Origin: Bugula neritina
Taxonomy: Eukaryota > Bryozoa > Gymnolaemata > Cheilostomatida > Bugulidae
Length of the DNA stretch: 64,000 bases
Direction: 5' to 3'
Assembly: GCA_964035545.1 (NCBI GenBank)
Contig: OZ037772.1
Location: 6,073,389-6,137,388, forward strand
Shown here: positions 51,001-63,961 of the stretch, one piece after another
How positions within the stretch are numbered: position 1 is the first letter of the stretch
Layout of the letters: every line of letters begins with the position of its first letter
Translations under genes and position numbers: made by a program
The notes under the pieces: model-generated
What the model was told of the DNA's origin: nothing
Databases searched by the model: none
What the model saw: the letters and a program-made list of their open reading frames with translations, nothing else

Positions 51001-54000
51001 CATGTTCATAAGTCTATTATTTGGTCTCACACTGTTATTATTCATTCCCATACCCTTATTTCTCTATCTTTTATGCTCATTATTCAGTCCCATACCTCCA
51101 TTATGCACTCTCATACCCCTATTGTTTGCTCTGTTATAGTTGGTTTCATCCCAGATAGATGTTTCCCAGGTAGACTGTAGGCTAAATTTCCCACTTGGAC
51201 GTTTCCCAGTTAGACGCTATTTTTTATTTTGATACCGCAATAAAATTGTGTACACCCCTAGTAAACCTACAATCATCCTAATGTTTGCATACTTTTCTAT
51301 AAATAGCCAGTTGCTTTTTTTTTGTATTAAGTATAATCACCAGCCTCTAATGCATGCCTTTCTATTATTAGCTATAGTGGCTTTCTTACTGATTATGACA
51401 CGCTACTCCTACTTGTATTTCTGACTATCTAATTAATATGAGGTGAAAAAAGTATGTAGCTCGTATAACAAAGATAATCCTGCAACCACGGAACTGAAAC
51501 TTTAATATATATAGTTCAATGCTCACAATACCCACCACGATGCGTTTGATGAGACGCAGCTATAGAGAATTGGCCACTTATCAAATATTGAATTTATTAT
51601 TTCATTGCTTTGCGTAAACTAGTTTGACTAAAACTTCATTCTGTGCAATGCAGCCATAGGCCTGTAACCAACCATTTGCTAATCATAATACAAAAAATTA
51701 AAATAAACTTATATTGAACTGGTTCCCAAAGTATGAACCAGCTATGTAGGCTGAATTTATACTTGAACTTATATTTACTACCACCCAATTTCGTGGGCAC
51801 CGGGTGTCAGTGTAAGATAGTTTAATCTTAAATGTAAACTTAGCTGCAACTTGTCGAAAAGGTTATTGTGGATTAGTTTACAGAAGATTATTATTTACTC
51901 AAATGAAATGCTATTACAGAATATTGTAAAAAAATACTTCTAATTGTTGTTGTTTCAAACCTATTGTAGGATAATACAGCAATAACCACGTAGCATAACG
52001 CAGTAATTTTTGACGTTGCATGAATATTGTTATTACCGTTGAATGAAGAAAAATTCTTTACGGATTACTTTATTTTTATCAGACTAATGATCATTACTTT
52101 GGTGTTCTATTTTATTTATAGTCACCATCAACTCTCACTTTTGCAGTCAGTCGATACGACTATGACTGTTTTATGGATTCGGCTTAGATTTGGTTGCAGC
52201 TCTCCACGCAGCTCTGTTGTCAGCTGTCTGCTGCCAAGAACTCAAGTTTATTGCTCTCCATTTCATATTCCTCTTAGCAACATCTTTGAGTCTGAGTCTA
52301 GATCACCCTGTATTTCGTTTACCCTCTTTCAGCTGAGAGTAGAGCAATTGTCTTGGTAGCCGGCTATGTTCCATCCTGTGCACATGGCCTAGCCATCTCA
52401 GGTTCTTTTCTATAAGGATGTCGGCCATGCTTGGCAAATTGGCACATCTTAATATTTCTTCATTCGTAACTTTGTCATACCATTTTACAGCCATTACGTC
52501 TCTCAGTTGCCTCATCATGGAAGAGCTTAGCTTCTTCATCTGTGTCCTGTATATTGTCCATGTTTCTGCTCTATACAGCAGACCTGAGAGCATTTCTGCT
52601 CTGCAGACTTTACACTTTACCCTGATGGATACATGTCTGTTGTTCCAGAGTCTCTGCTGCAGCTTTCCAAAGGCCGCACTTCCTTTGCCTAGTCTGCTCC
52701 GTAGCTCTTTATCTAGTTTTGCCGTACAGGAAACAGTGCTTCCTAAATAAGTAAAGTCTGAGGCAAGTACAACTGGTTCTTGATCTATCATGACAACTTC
52801 AGGTTCAGGTGGAGGGTGGATGAGTTTGATTGGCTGGTACATGCTTTCTGTCTTCTTAATGTTGATTTTTAAGCTAAACTGAGCCACTGCTTTTGCAAAG
52901 TTATTCACTAGCACTTGCATATCTGTAGCGCAATGTGCTACCAAAGCACTGTCATCAGCAAACAACATCTCTCTGACTAGGTGTTTGGTAGTACGAGTCT
53001 TAGACTTGAACTGAGCCACATCAAAAAGATCAGCCCGATGTCGAGTTTGAAACTAAATTCCTTCATTTACATTTTTAAATGCCACTCCAAGCATAACGGT
53101 CAAGTATAACGAAAATAGTGTGGGCGCAAGAACACACCCCTGCTTGACACCATTGGTTACTGCAAACTCATTTAAAGCATATCTACCTTGCACTACCTTA
53201 GCTTGCATGCCTGCATAAAGAGTTTTTATCAGGTTGGTGACCTTCTCAGTTAAGCCAAACTTCTCCAGTACCCTCCAGAGGCCATTTCTTAATACTGCAT
53301 CAAAAGCTTTTGTAAAGTCTATAAATACAGCATACAGCTCCATGTTCTGTTCAGCACATTTTTCTTGAATTTGCCGAAAGCTAAATATTATATCAAAGGT
53401 GCTCCTGCTGTTTTGAAAGCCCCACTGTGTTTCTGGAAGTATTCCTGGAGTTATATTTACATTGATTTTGTTGAGGATGACACGGGCCATAATCTTTCCA
53501 GCTATAGACAAAAGCGAGATTCCTCTATAATTTTTCCCTAAGTCTTTCCTACTACCCTTTTTAAAAATGGGCACAATGTTTGCATCTTTCTGTGGTATTT
53601 TCTCATTACTCCATATATAAGCAATCATATGGTAGCAAATAATAAAGGTATGGCGGTTTTAATATTGCAGGCGCAAGAGCAAGTACTGTAATAGGGGTAT
53701 GAAAAAGAATAATACGCATAGGAGAACGAATAATGACTATAACAGAGCAAACAATAGTACTTAATGGAGGTATGGGACTGAATAATGAACATAAGAGAGT
53801 GAAATAAGGGTATGGGAATGAATAATTACAGTGTGAGACCAAATAATAGACCTATAAGAGCATGAATAATAAAAGTATGAAAGCAAATTATAGACCTATG
53901 AGAGCATTTTGTGAGCATATGAGAAAGAATAATGGTTAGATACTTTATTATAAGTTAATGAGATGCAATAATAGGCAAATTTCTGACCACTTTGCACTCC

Positions 54001-57000
54001 ATATAGTGAAACAACCTACAAAAATGTAAACAACGAAACCTCTATTATGCAATATGTAAAAAAAAAATTTTTCTAAAATATAATTTATCCTACAATTTAT
54101 GTCTATATAACTATTCACCATTTATATCTTAGAAGCACAATATGCTTTTCTTCACACATATTTCTATATCAGCTATTGATTACTGCTGATAATATTTTAC
54201 AGTTGGTAGGTTATTCTGGCACCTGTTATATATTTGGAGGTTTCATGGCAACTCTTATGATTATACACATAATAGTATTACCCAGAATAGGTAAGATTTG
54301 AAAATATATTCTAATATTTGTACTGCAGCCTTTGATTTATGCTATACATAACTGTTTTGTGTTGAGACCCACAGCTTAGTGAAATGCTGAGGGAGCGCTG
54401 TACGTTCTTCTTGGTTTAAGTTAAATGAAGCTGCAGTAGAATCATGTATGCAAACCCAATTATTACTAGAATTTAAGTGAGCAGTAAATAATATAATCAA
54501 TTTATCTAAATATAGAGAATAGTATAGGTTCTTTCTGAGCTATATTCTTATTATCAGAAAAGCCATTCATCTCAGAATTCATTGCTTACTCCTCTTTATC
54601 TGGTAAATACTTTTACTGGGTGTGAAATAATTAGTGTTGAGTTTTAGGAACTTTGCTCCTTGAAATACTATTCATTGTTTCAAAAATGTAGAATAATGGG
54701 TGTCCGGCCTTTCATGGCTGACCATCCGATTGTAATATGGATCTGAATTATTCCTGTTGCTTCTAGTATCTAGGCAAATCAATGCATTGTGCTTAGGTGT
54801 ATTTAAGCTAACATTAAAAAGAACAGTTGTAGCCATGCTAAATTTTAAACTCCATTCAGCCTTTGCATAATACAAGTCGTTATGAACTATAAAACGTTGC
54901 AAGAGGTAATAACTGCTCACTTTTAGAAGATACAATAAAATATGAAAAAGGGTTTCTGCCACTTGTGAAAGATCCTGGGCAGATTCTGTTGTTCATCCAC
55001 TCCTTCACGACTACTTTGGCCAAAAGCTCTCGCCTAATTAGTCTCACATACTTTCTTATGACTACGGTAAGGTCGTGACTACATTGTAAAATTTTAGGTA
55101 GATGGTTATGTTTTATGTTCTGTTAGTGAATGAGAAAATTGAATTTAAAGCAACTGTTGTTCTCACTTATTATTTAACGATTTTTAGGTGTATTATATTA
55201 TATTTTAATACACTGTTATCTCAGTCTTCTCATAGTTTAAACATTAATAGGTATTTATAGCAAATGGCTAATTTGATCTTAAGGTATTAATAAAATTAAG
55301 CTTCAACATTATAATATTTACTTCAATTGAAATTGAGTAATAACGTTTATTATTAATTATCAACAAAATAAATTATGAATTATATATTACATAACATGCT
55401 TGTTTAAGGAAATGAACTTAAGCAAAAGCATTAAGCAGTTATGTAAGTTTGATGACAAATTAGTAAATAAATATAGCAAGATAAGAATTAGATGAGACAA
55501 AACTTAGCAATCATATAGTTTTACTACAGCAAAATAGTATATGACTCACACTGTTCAAAGACATTTAGAGCTCCACATATAAAATTTGCAATACAATATC
55601 TTCTACAGTTTGGTGCCAGTGCCAGTGATGTAGGGATGGTCTACATTGTAGCTGGTCTATCATACATACCATGCGCTGTCTTTATTGGATTTCTTATCAA
55701 TAAAGTAAGCACTAAATTTTGTATTTACTTTTTACACATTCATATAAGTTTTTAATGCCTCCTTTGTTGAAGTAGCGCATAGTAACATCTATATAATTAA
55801 AAATGTAACAAAATTAGAAATAATTGAGAAATAATCAAATTTTGATAAAATTCTATAGAATTAAATAAAATATATCCAGGTTTCTTAGTTTATTGAAAAG
55901 GAAGGCAACCTTGTATACAAGTGAAAGTTTTATTTATCTCATTATTATATTGTTTTTCAGAAGCTTATTTATTCACTTATTATTGGCTGCTGGCTATGGT
56001 ATTCCCTCTTTCTATTGACTATCGGACCTTCCCCACTATTAGGTTTTATTTTTCATGGTAAACAGTAAGTACTGTACTTTTAATTTTTTGTTGTTGCAGA
56101 GCTTCTGATTGTAATCAATTTTGAGAATTAATTTTTTAAGTTCAAATAAACTGTGCAATTACTTCCATAATTATTTCTAGCAGCAGCCTAAAATTGATCT
56201 CATGGCATGGCACACAAGCCTCAACCTTTTCAATATAATTAAATAACGCACAATTGCTTATTAGAGTCATGCATGAGTTAATTATTGTTTATTACATTCT
56301 ACTAAATTATTATGTTTATTTAGTTTTTATTAATTCGACTATAAAAGCTATATTAGCCTAAAACATTTACAAGTAAATATTCTTTTTTAATTAACCAATA
56401 ATAAAACATTGAGAAAACTTCAGCAGTGATTTGTTGTCTATTTTTAGATATTATCTGTGCACAGTGATCTCTTGGAGCAGTCAGGTGATATCTATGGCTG
56501 GTCTCTTTCAAATTCCTTTCAAAGCCTCTCTCAATTTGGCAGAGTAAGTAAGAAGTTAGTATCTATACTATATAGACAAGTCACATTAAGCTAGACATTA
56601 GAGCCACTTTGTTTTACAGTATTTTTAATTTATTATAGCCATTGTCAGAAAATTCAATCAGTAATTCTATTTATTTAATTTGAAATTGCTTTCATCAACA
56701 TACATCTTTGTACGTCCAGAGCTAAAGGATTTGAGAGAGATAGCATACACACATATGGTATGATAGCTGGAATGGTAAACTGCGCACAAGGTCTGGGATC
56801 CATTGCAGGACCAGCCAGTGTTGGAGTTCTGTATGACGTTATGGGGTTTCCTTGGTTAATGACCATGTTTGCTCTCATTCAATTTGGACTGGTGAGTATT
56901 TCAAAATTTTTTTCACTCAGTTTGCATCGCGTAAGCAGTTTTTGCATGAATAACAATCCAATGCTACTTATAAAAGCTCTAAATATAGACATTTATATTA

Positions 57001-57151
57001 CAGCCAGTTCCAGATGATTTCCATAAGAAGTTAACTTAAGCATTGGATTTTGTTGCAGGTAGCTGTTACCATAGCCTACCTGATTGGTATGAGATTAGCT
57101 GGTTTTCCTCTCACCCCAGAGCAAGCTGATCAGTCTAAACTCAGCAGTTAA
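48013..57151 (+). CDS. Major facilitator transporter, SLC18B1-like (11 exons)
   Basis: Exons: 48013-48330, 48891-48964, 49387-49531, 50674-50742, 54203-54290, 54927-55066, 55609-55704, 55961-56064, 56448-56543, 56720-56891, 57059-57151. The phases join into 464 codons plus TAA. A polar N-tail of about 45 residues precedes repeated hydrophobic helices, about 12 in all. Recognisable blocks are LYPFFPEEALKRGLTQTHIG, FFALNVITRLIAGCGMSIVA, LPLVKDPGQILLFIHSF and GSIAGPASVGVLYDVMGFPW. These align in order with vertebrate SLC18B1, whose length is about 456. SLC18B1 is a proton-coupled vesicular polyamine transporter. The substrate here is an inference, and other SLC18/DHA1-type transporters are possible. 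Intron 4 (3.46 kb) holds a foldback structure and a LINE. Confidence 0.88.
48396..48630. repeat. Polypyrimidine minisatellite, about 52-bp unit
   Basis: CTCTCTCTTTCTCTCTCTTT followed by CTATCTCTCTCA and a C run repeats about four times in intron 1 of the transporter. The open frames on both strands (92-119 codons) are artefacts. Confidence 0.9.
50861..54006. mobile_element. Foldback-like element in transporter intron 4
   Basis: The arm 50861-51140 is the inverted repeat of 53736-54006, with high identity by eye from an ACTATGGAGTGC/ACTATATGGAGTGC end inwards. Each arm is built of roughly 30-base tandem units (CATACCCTTATTATTCATTC-like). Long inverted arms composed of short tandem repeats are the hallmark of foldback elements. 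The right arm's tandem units continue inwards to about 53650, where a LINE starts. No transposase is seen between the arms, and no target duplication could be fixed. Confidence 0.65.
52142..53640 (-). mobile_element. 5'-truncated LINE, reverse transcriptase part
   Basis: The minus-strand translation gives IVPIFKKGSRKDLGKNYRGI, AVFIDFTKAFDAV, GVKQGCVLAPTLFSLYL, the active site FADD (52951-52962), SDFTYLGSTV and KNLRWLGHVHRME. All are in one frame except two in-frame stops: TAG at 53053-53055 and TGA at 52303-52305, where a neighbouring CGA-to-TGA change would explain the second. The 3' end contains [15 protein letters not shown] and the element ends near 52142. It lacks the N-terminal endonuclease, so it is truncated. 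The family resembles CR1/RTE-type LINEs. Few mutations imply a young copy. Confidence 0.85.
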
Positions 57152-57159
57152 TCAAGATC

Positions 57160-57450
57160 GCCGATACAAAGATTCCAGAACATTACTAAAATGCTCAATG
57201 CTTTTATCAATGTCTCTTCATATTTTTAAATGTGCTAAAATTTTATTCTGATAATTACATAGTTTTTTATATTCTTTTCTCTGGACCAAATTTTTTTCCT
57301 CCTCAAACATGAACTTTTCAAAAGTATAACATGCAAAATTATGATAATTAAGTAACAATCTCTTAGCAATTACAGTAATGTGAAGTGTTATGAGAAGATA
57401 AACGAGCATTTATTTTAAAAAGGGGTACTGAATACTCTTCCTAACATCAC
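57160..57450. other. Presumed 3' UTR and downstream region of the transporter
   Basis: AT-rich sequence with no gene seen before the RT remnant. Confidence 0.4.
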
Positions 57451-57454
57451 CAAT

Positions 57455-57715
57455 GGCCTTTACTGGAGTTCGAATCCATGGTGATCTTTAGACGGTGTGA
57501 CTGGAATAATGTGCAAAGATCTTTTCTCAATCTGTCAGCTAGTTGGGGTGTGAGATCTGTTACTCCTAGCCCATCACCTCGATATAGTCCAATATTAGCT
57601 TTAAACTTTTTTGAGATTGTACTTAATAAAAATAGTCCGACTAATTCACACGTTTCAGCACCATCGTGTGAGCCCATAGTGACGTCAAACAAATTGTCTA
57701 ATGATCTTTTACCCC
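57455..57715 (-). mobile_element. Reverse transcriptase remnant with altered active site
   Basis: The minus-strand frame reads [20 protein letters not shown] and then [12 protein letters not shown]. Related RTs, as I recall them, have YRDD at this site, so the second Asp is replaced by Gly. It is cut off on both sides (about 85 codons). The family could not be named with confidence. Confidence 0.6.
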
Positions 57716-57749
57716 AAAATGAGTTGTCATGCACCAATATAGATTTATA

Positions 57750-58043
<294 letters not shown>

Positions 58044-58157
58044 GCAGTCAGTCGATACGACTATGAATGTTTTATGGATTCGGCTTAAATTTGGTTGCAG
58101 CTCTCCACGCAGCTCTGTTGTCAGCTGTCTGCTGCCAAGAACTCAAGTTTATTGCTC
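58044..58157 (-). mobile_element. LINE 3'-tail fragment embedded in microsatellite
   Basis: The 110 bases from CAGTCAGTCGATACG to TTTATTGCTC match 52143-52256 with about two differences, in the same orientation. This is the 3' end of the same LINE family, severely 5'-truncated, and it is bounded on both sides by AT runs. Confidence 0.9.
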
Positions 58158-58562
<405 letters not shown>

Positions 58563-58794
58563 AGCAAATTAATTACAGCAATTAAATTTTCTTTAAATGT
58601 AGAATGAATATTACTCATTGTCTGAGTGAGTTGTCTGTGTAACTATATTTAATGTAACAATAGATTTGGCAAGGAAAAATCTTGTTCTAGATGAATACTG
58701 AATTTCCAAAATATGATGCACAAGTGAAAAAGTCTGGTCACTTCTATCTCCAGTCAATTCATCTCTATAGTACACTAGAGAATTGCCATAAGCA

Positions 58795-59360
58795 GCAGGG
58801 GTAGAAATTAATTGAATGCAGTAGTTAGGGGTCTCAATATTGAAGTTGGGGGTTTAAAGTTCCAACCTAACTTTAAATTCAAACGCCACAAACCTCTGCA
58901 CCAAATCACTCGTAACTCGTGCTGTTCATAGAAAATTGTTCTATAACATGCTCTTGAAGTTTAAAATAGGGGTACATTAAGATCCCCAAAAACAAACTTG
59001 GAGAGCCACTAACTACAGCACTCAATTCCAACCCAGGGCTACTCATAGCAAATTTTGTTACAATGTTGTACATCTATTTACAGCCTCCTTTAAGTCAAAG
59101 CATTGGCACAGGATATGCATGAGTAAACACTATGTGATAGTCTAGACTCTAGATTTAGATAGATGTGCAGTGATCCATGTAGTTATATATTACCACACAC
59201 CCAATATACAGTCTGGCTAAAGGCTATTGAATATGTATGAGTTTGTAGTAAGGGGCTTATGCTGGAACAATTGGAACCCCCAAACTAGAGAATCACAAAC
59301 TATATTGCACCGATGCAGTCACCCCCAACTAGGAGCTGCTTATAGAATGCTTCGCCTCCA
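58795..59360. repeat. Two diverged copies of a short hairpin-type repeat
   Basis: 58795-59060 and 59230-59360 share with 4603-4691 the order CAGTAGTT ... GGGG(C/T)TTA ... AACCCCCAAA or CCACAAACT ... CAGGGCTACTCATAG or GGAGCTGCTTATAG. The 74-codon frame at 59227-59451 is probably part of this repeat rather than a gene. Confidence 0.45.
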
Positions 59361-59451
59361 GGTTTTAGCTAGGGTATACATAAAAGCTAATCATTTTCAA
59401 GCTAGACAAGTTAGTGAACACCTTGGGCTTTTCTCAGTTTTTTCCTCTTGA

Positions 59452-60562
59452 ACTGGAGCAGACGAGTTTGAAGCTGAGTAAATATAAGGTTATTACTATA
59501 ACACAATATAACTAATTATATAACACAGCGTATATTATTATATAATCGGTATCATTTGATCATTTCTAAAAAACATACGTTGCATATTCTGATAGCAAAG
59601 CTGGTTCTTACTAAATCACCTGCTCGAAGCTGAACAAGCTCATTTTATTTAGTACACACTAAATAAAACTGCATCATTTATAGAAATTTAGTCTTTTAAA
59701 GTCGTAAATAAAGCTAAATATATTAAAATATTTTTTTAAGTTTTTCAACACTTTTATGGTGTTTTTGTTGAGAATCATTAGTCAAGAACCCTACTGCATG
59801 GTATGTTAATTATCTTTGCACAACTATATCAGCTGAGAGATGTTTTTATTTTGGTTTGATCAGTGATATTATAGCTTCGTGTTATATAGTAGCTAAGAAT
59901 AAGGATACAAAAAATTAGCACAAATTTTGTGTTAATTTTATAATACCACAAACACCTGAAAGAAACAAAAGTGTCATCAAAGTGAGCAAAAAGTTTATAT
60001 ATACTGAAACTAAATAACCTGAGAACACAATATTCAAATAGTGTGTATAAATGTCTAAAATATATATGAATGTTTAAAACCGAATAAATGAAGTTTGTCA
60101 ATAATTCTTTATAGAAACCCTGGAATGTAAGTACTATACTTGCTACTAATAAAATTAATGTCATATTTACACTCTTCTTTATATTTCAAAGCCCAATCTG
60201 TTTTTGAGAGTGAATCTATAGAAATCTGATCAGTTTCAATAGTAAGTATCACTTATTGAATATACACATGCTGACTCTGGACAGCTCTTAGTCTTCCAAT
60301 TAATAAATATAATAAATATATAATTTTGGAGCCGTTATTCATTTTGTTAATTTTTGAAAATTTACTCAAGTACATGCATGCTGTGCTTGTGCTTAGTTTT
60401 TATATAGTAGCCTAGCTAAATAAATACTTTAAATGATATATTTTATATTGAATAATCTAACAGAGTTGTGACTTTCTTTTTCTATACTTTTGTTCATGTC
60501 TACTTACTATGGCCTGCATTGACACTGAATTTTACAACATGTTTTCATGTCTGTGATATGTA
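59452..60562. other. Intergenic sequence, no gene seen
   Basis: AT-rich, with a 111-codon minus-strand open frame (59829-60164) that begins outside any clear start context. I see no family features in it. Confidence 0.4.
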
Positions 60563-60625
60563 ATAAATAAATAAATAAGTGAATAAATAAATAAATAAAT
60601 AAATAAATAAATCAATCAATCAATC
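60563..60625. repeat. (AAAT)n tetranucleotide repeat
   Basis: AAATAAATAAAT units end in an ATCA-type variant, directly upstream of the orphan methyltransferase exon. Confidence 0.9.
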
Positions 60626-60681
60626 AATTGCGAGTTCTGTACTCAACTATTTTGATAGAAATTCAGCAACCTATTGAGAGA

Positions 60682-60925
60682 ATGGAGAAAGTGAGAGCAC
60701 CTGCAGCAATGGCTCAAGATGTCCTATTCAAATCTCTCATCAAAGTCTGCGAAGATCACAACGGTGTAGAAATATGCGTCCCGTTTGAGTGCAATCAGAA
60801 GTTTTCCAGTGTTGAACAAAGGCTAGATCAACGATCTCCAATCATCAAGAAATTTCTGCTTGATCTGGCTAAGAAGTATGAGACTACAGGAGGGAGTTTG
60901 TTGGACGTTGCAAGTGGACCTGGGT
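60682..60925 (+). CDS. Orphan first exon of a glycine N-methyltransferase paralogue (partial)
   Basis: Starts at ATG 60682 and reads MEKVRAPAAMAQDVLFKSL through QRLDQRSPIIKKFLLDLAKK to LLDVASGPG, with an intact donor at 60926 (GTAGGT). It matches exon 1 of the gene at 10576-14299 over all 81 codons with scattered changes, and is open throughout. The motif I cysteine (LLDVACGPG) is serine here. No second exon was found in the following 1.1 kb, after which a transposase pseudogene starts on the other strand. Either the remaining exons lie beyond 64 kb, or this is a truncated duplicate. The position of its donor is the same as in the complete gene. Confidence 0.7.
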
Positions 60926-60926
60926 A

Positions 60927-62044
60927 GGTTTGTTCTCCAACTCTTTCATTTGCTTCTTTATTTAGAAGTTTGCAACTGTTTATTTTTTGCGAATATACTT
61001 ATACAGTTGCTGTGTAGTTTAAAGTTCTAAACGTTCTGTGAGTGTATTATAAGAGCTCCTACGCTACTCATTTAGTTACAGTAGTAGTCAAATTATGTTG
61101 GCCTAAGTTTTATAATATTCTTACTAATTTTTGGTCTGGATTGAAACTTATGCAACCACACAATTTCTTTTGCTACGTTGCTGATGTATATAGCCCAGGC
61201 TTTTATCCATTTCTCTATGACAGCATCTACTTTAAGCTCACACCCAAGTAAAAAGATTTTCAGTTGTTCTTATGTGCCTTCAGCCAACAGCCTTATTCAT
61301 TGAAATACAAAAGCTGTGGTGATATAATCCCTACACTACTATGTAAACCATAAAAATTAGTAAAACCTCATGTGTACTACTCAAGTTGAAAATACATTAG
61401 ATTATAAAAAATGTATTTAAATTAAAATTATGCCCCAAAGAAGTTCTCTTTAAAGTGATGAGCTATAGTTGACCTTTATGGTTTATGCATTACTCATTCA
61501 TTTTCCATCCATTTTCCATCCATTTTCTATATTTTGGTTAAGAGAGTTAAGTTAATGTTGTTTAGTAAATTGAGCTAAACAAATTTTTGTAAGCAGTGAG
61601 GTTAAAAGTGCAAAATTTGATTTTTTAATCAAAAGGTAGCAGATTTATTTCAAGGGAGTTAAATTTTTCTTTTTTTAAGCATTTCAGATGCAAGCTACTC
61701 TTGAAGGTGAGATAGGTAACTCAGGGAAAGTTTTGAAAAACTGATCACCTTCTCACGCAAACTTTCAAATAGGAGTGATAAATTTCAATTGACTTCACTA
61801 CTCACATGACCGTAGTAGACATGCCAGGTTCAATATATAGCATGTTTAAACAATTAGAGATGCAATTGACTTAGTAATTCACTGTTTCATATTTGCTACA
61901 CCAGTATATATATATTTGCATAACCACGTGTGGTTATAAATGCAAAGAAACTTCTAGCCTGAGCTCTACAACTTGACACTTTGTGCTATAGAGACCACCA
62001 CTGATAAGTTATTAATAATTACTGTTGATTTATAGCTAACGCCT
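60927..62044. other. Sequence after the orphan exon, no gene seen
   Basis: I looked for a second exon resembling DSIYLVHGGFKVFSCDLSDG and found none. A small CCATTTTCCAT triplet repeat lies near 61497-61530. Confidence 0.5.
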
Positions 62045-63961
62045 TCAACTGCTAGCTACCGACACACCTTCGTACAAGACACAACACACCCTGGTACATT
62101 TTATTGTCAATCCCATCACCCAATACCTCTTGGTGCTGTGTAGCGAAGTTCTACTAGCAGTCTTTACATTCAGTAAATAATGCTTACTGCTTATCAAAAA
62201 TGGAGCTACTGCATCTCTGCTATAGCCATGCAAGCGCAAAGGCTGTTTATATCCTTTTGCCATCACAGAGTGGCTATTTAGAAGATCAAACAATCTGTCT
62301 ATTTCCTGAAAGCACAAAAGCATAACATCAGTAACAATAACTTACACAAAACTTAGATTATCAGATTATTACAAACCTGGATAAATTCCGCAGTAGCACA
62401 ACACTGCTGGAACTCAGGTAACCCCAACAACTCCTTCAGAGTTTCGAGTGAATCTGCTACAGAGGCGGGAAAATAGCTGAGTAGCAAAATACACCTGATT
62501 AAAAATTGTTAAAGTCCTATTAGACATACTTTCGAACAAAAAATACTTCAACTGCTTGAAAAAACTACATTTCGTCCTTAACAAAGTTATTAAGTATGCA
62601 TAATAAATCTTACTTTTATTTTATTTTGCTGAAAGCCAACTTGCCGAGAAGTGATTTTGTTGCTTATTTCGAGACCGATCTCTGTTTGTTTGTTGTGCGG
62701 CTTCTCAATGTAATCCCATCTTATTGATCCAGCCTCACTTTTTATAGCACCAAAAGCGTGCAACATGTTTTGAGTCAACCTAATCTTATTGCAAGGGCCT
62801 AGCAAAATAAATTTCTTCCGACCATTTGAAATGAAAAATAGCCTGGCACTTTCTTTTAAATTCATCTGAGCACTTAGACCTATACACATGGCTAAATTAG
62901 AGACATTCTTATTTATAGTAATACAAGGGTTGAAAAAACCATGGTGATGAAGTATCTCAAGAGTATGGAGTAACAGCTCTTGTAGCGTTTCAGAGCACAA
63001 ACTTGCAGTAACGAAATAAGAAACTGGAGCTTTCCGTGACCCTTTTAAGCCCAATCAACAAGAAAATTAGTACTTCATTTGCTTCTTTTCCATCCTCTTC
63101 AGAGCCATAGCCTAAATTGCAATATCTTGGACTTTTGGTCATACGACAACATTGTTCGGATGCTCATAGAACCCAAGGTTAGACAGCAGCTAAATTATCA
63201 ACAGAACTACTTTAACACCTCTGTTCAACATTAGTATAATAACAATAAAATTATATTGTATTCATCAACACCAAATTAATAACAAACACTTGAGAAAAAA
63301 ATAGTTTTCAATAAAGAAGTGGCATACCGAATGTAATGTGTTTGATTGGTCTTATTTGCACATGGAGCAGCTATAACAGCTTCGTTTATTCCTGGTTTGC
63401 AATCTACACCTTCAAAACCATCTAAAACAACATCCACTCCACAAACATATGCAAAAATGTATAAACAACTAATAATATAAACTATGCTCATCGGAAAGAA
63501 CAATTGGTGTCATTAAACCCCTACCTTCTCAGTGACCTGGGAGAAGGCAAAGTGATGTAGGCTAGTCTCTAAGAAATTAATAGGTGAGTAAAAGTGCAGT
63601 GTAAGTGCAAATTTTTGACAAGCTGCTGAGTATTTGCCACCTTGGAAGCTAATATATCTTCTGAAAAACCTGTAAATATAGCCGTCACTTTTCACAATGC
63701 TTGATGCTTTAAACAACAACTAGGATTATAAAGTAATTAAGTACCTTAGAATTCTCTCAACTTTTCTTCTAATTCTCCATTGATAAGATTTTTCTCTTCA
63801 ATCAATTCGATGCACTTTCTAACTTTCACTTTTAATCTTTTCTCCCTTTTCTTAACTTTATCAGCCTGCTTCTGTAAATGATCAACCCTCTCTTGCAAAA
63901 ACCGCACTTTACGTTTTAAATCCTCGGGAGTGGTACTGTAAGAATGATTCTGAAATACCAA
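62045..63961 (-). pseudogene. P-element/THAP9-type transposase pseudogene, partial at right edge
   Basis: Colinear blocks on the minus strand: a coiled coil (63961-63746, TPEDLKRKVRFLQERVDHLQ, then in-frame TAA); KYSAACQKFALTLHFYSP (about 63650); GVDCKPGINEAVI (about 63410); MSIRTMLSYDQKSK (about 63160); then in another frame LGYGSEEDGKEANEVLIFLL; after a further frame change GSRKAPVSYFVTASLCSETL (to 62590); SVADSLETLKELLGLPEF (about 62450); and EIDRLFDLLNS ... SLHSTKRYWVMGL (62323-62045). This order is that of P/THAP9 transposases. The first catalytic Asp (family TMDG, here TINKN) and the second (family MDACH, here LGPCN) are both lost. At least two frameshifts are present. The N-terminal THAP zinc finger would lie beyond 63961. 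Confidence 0.85.
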
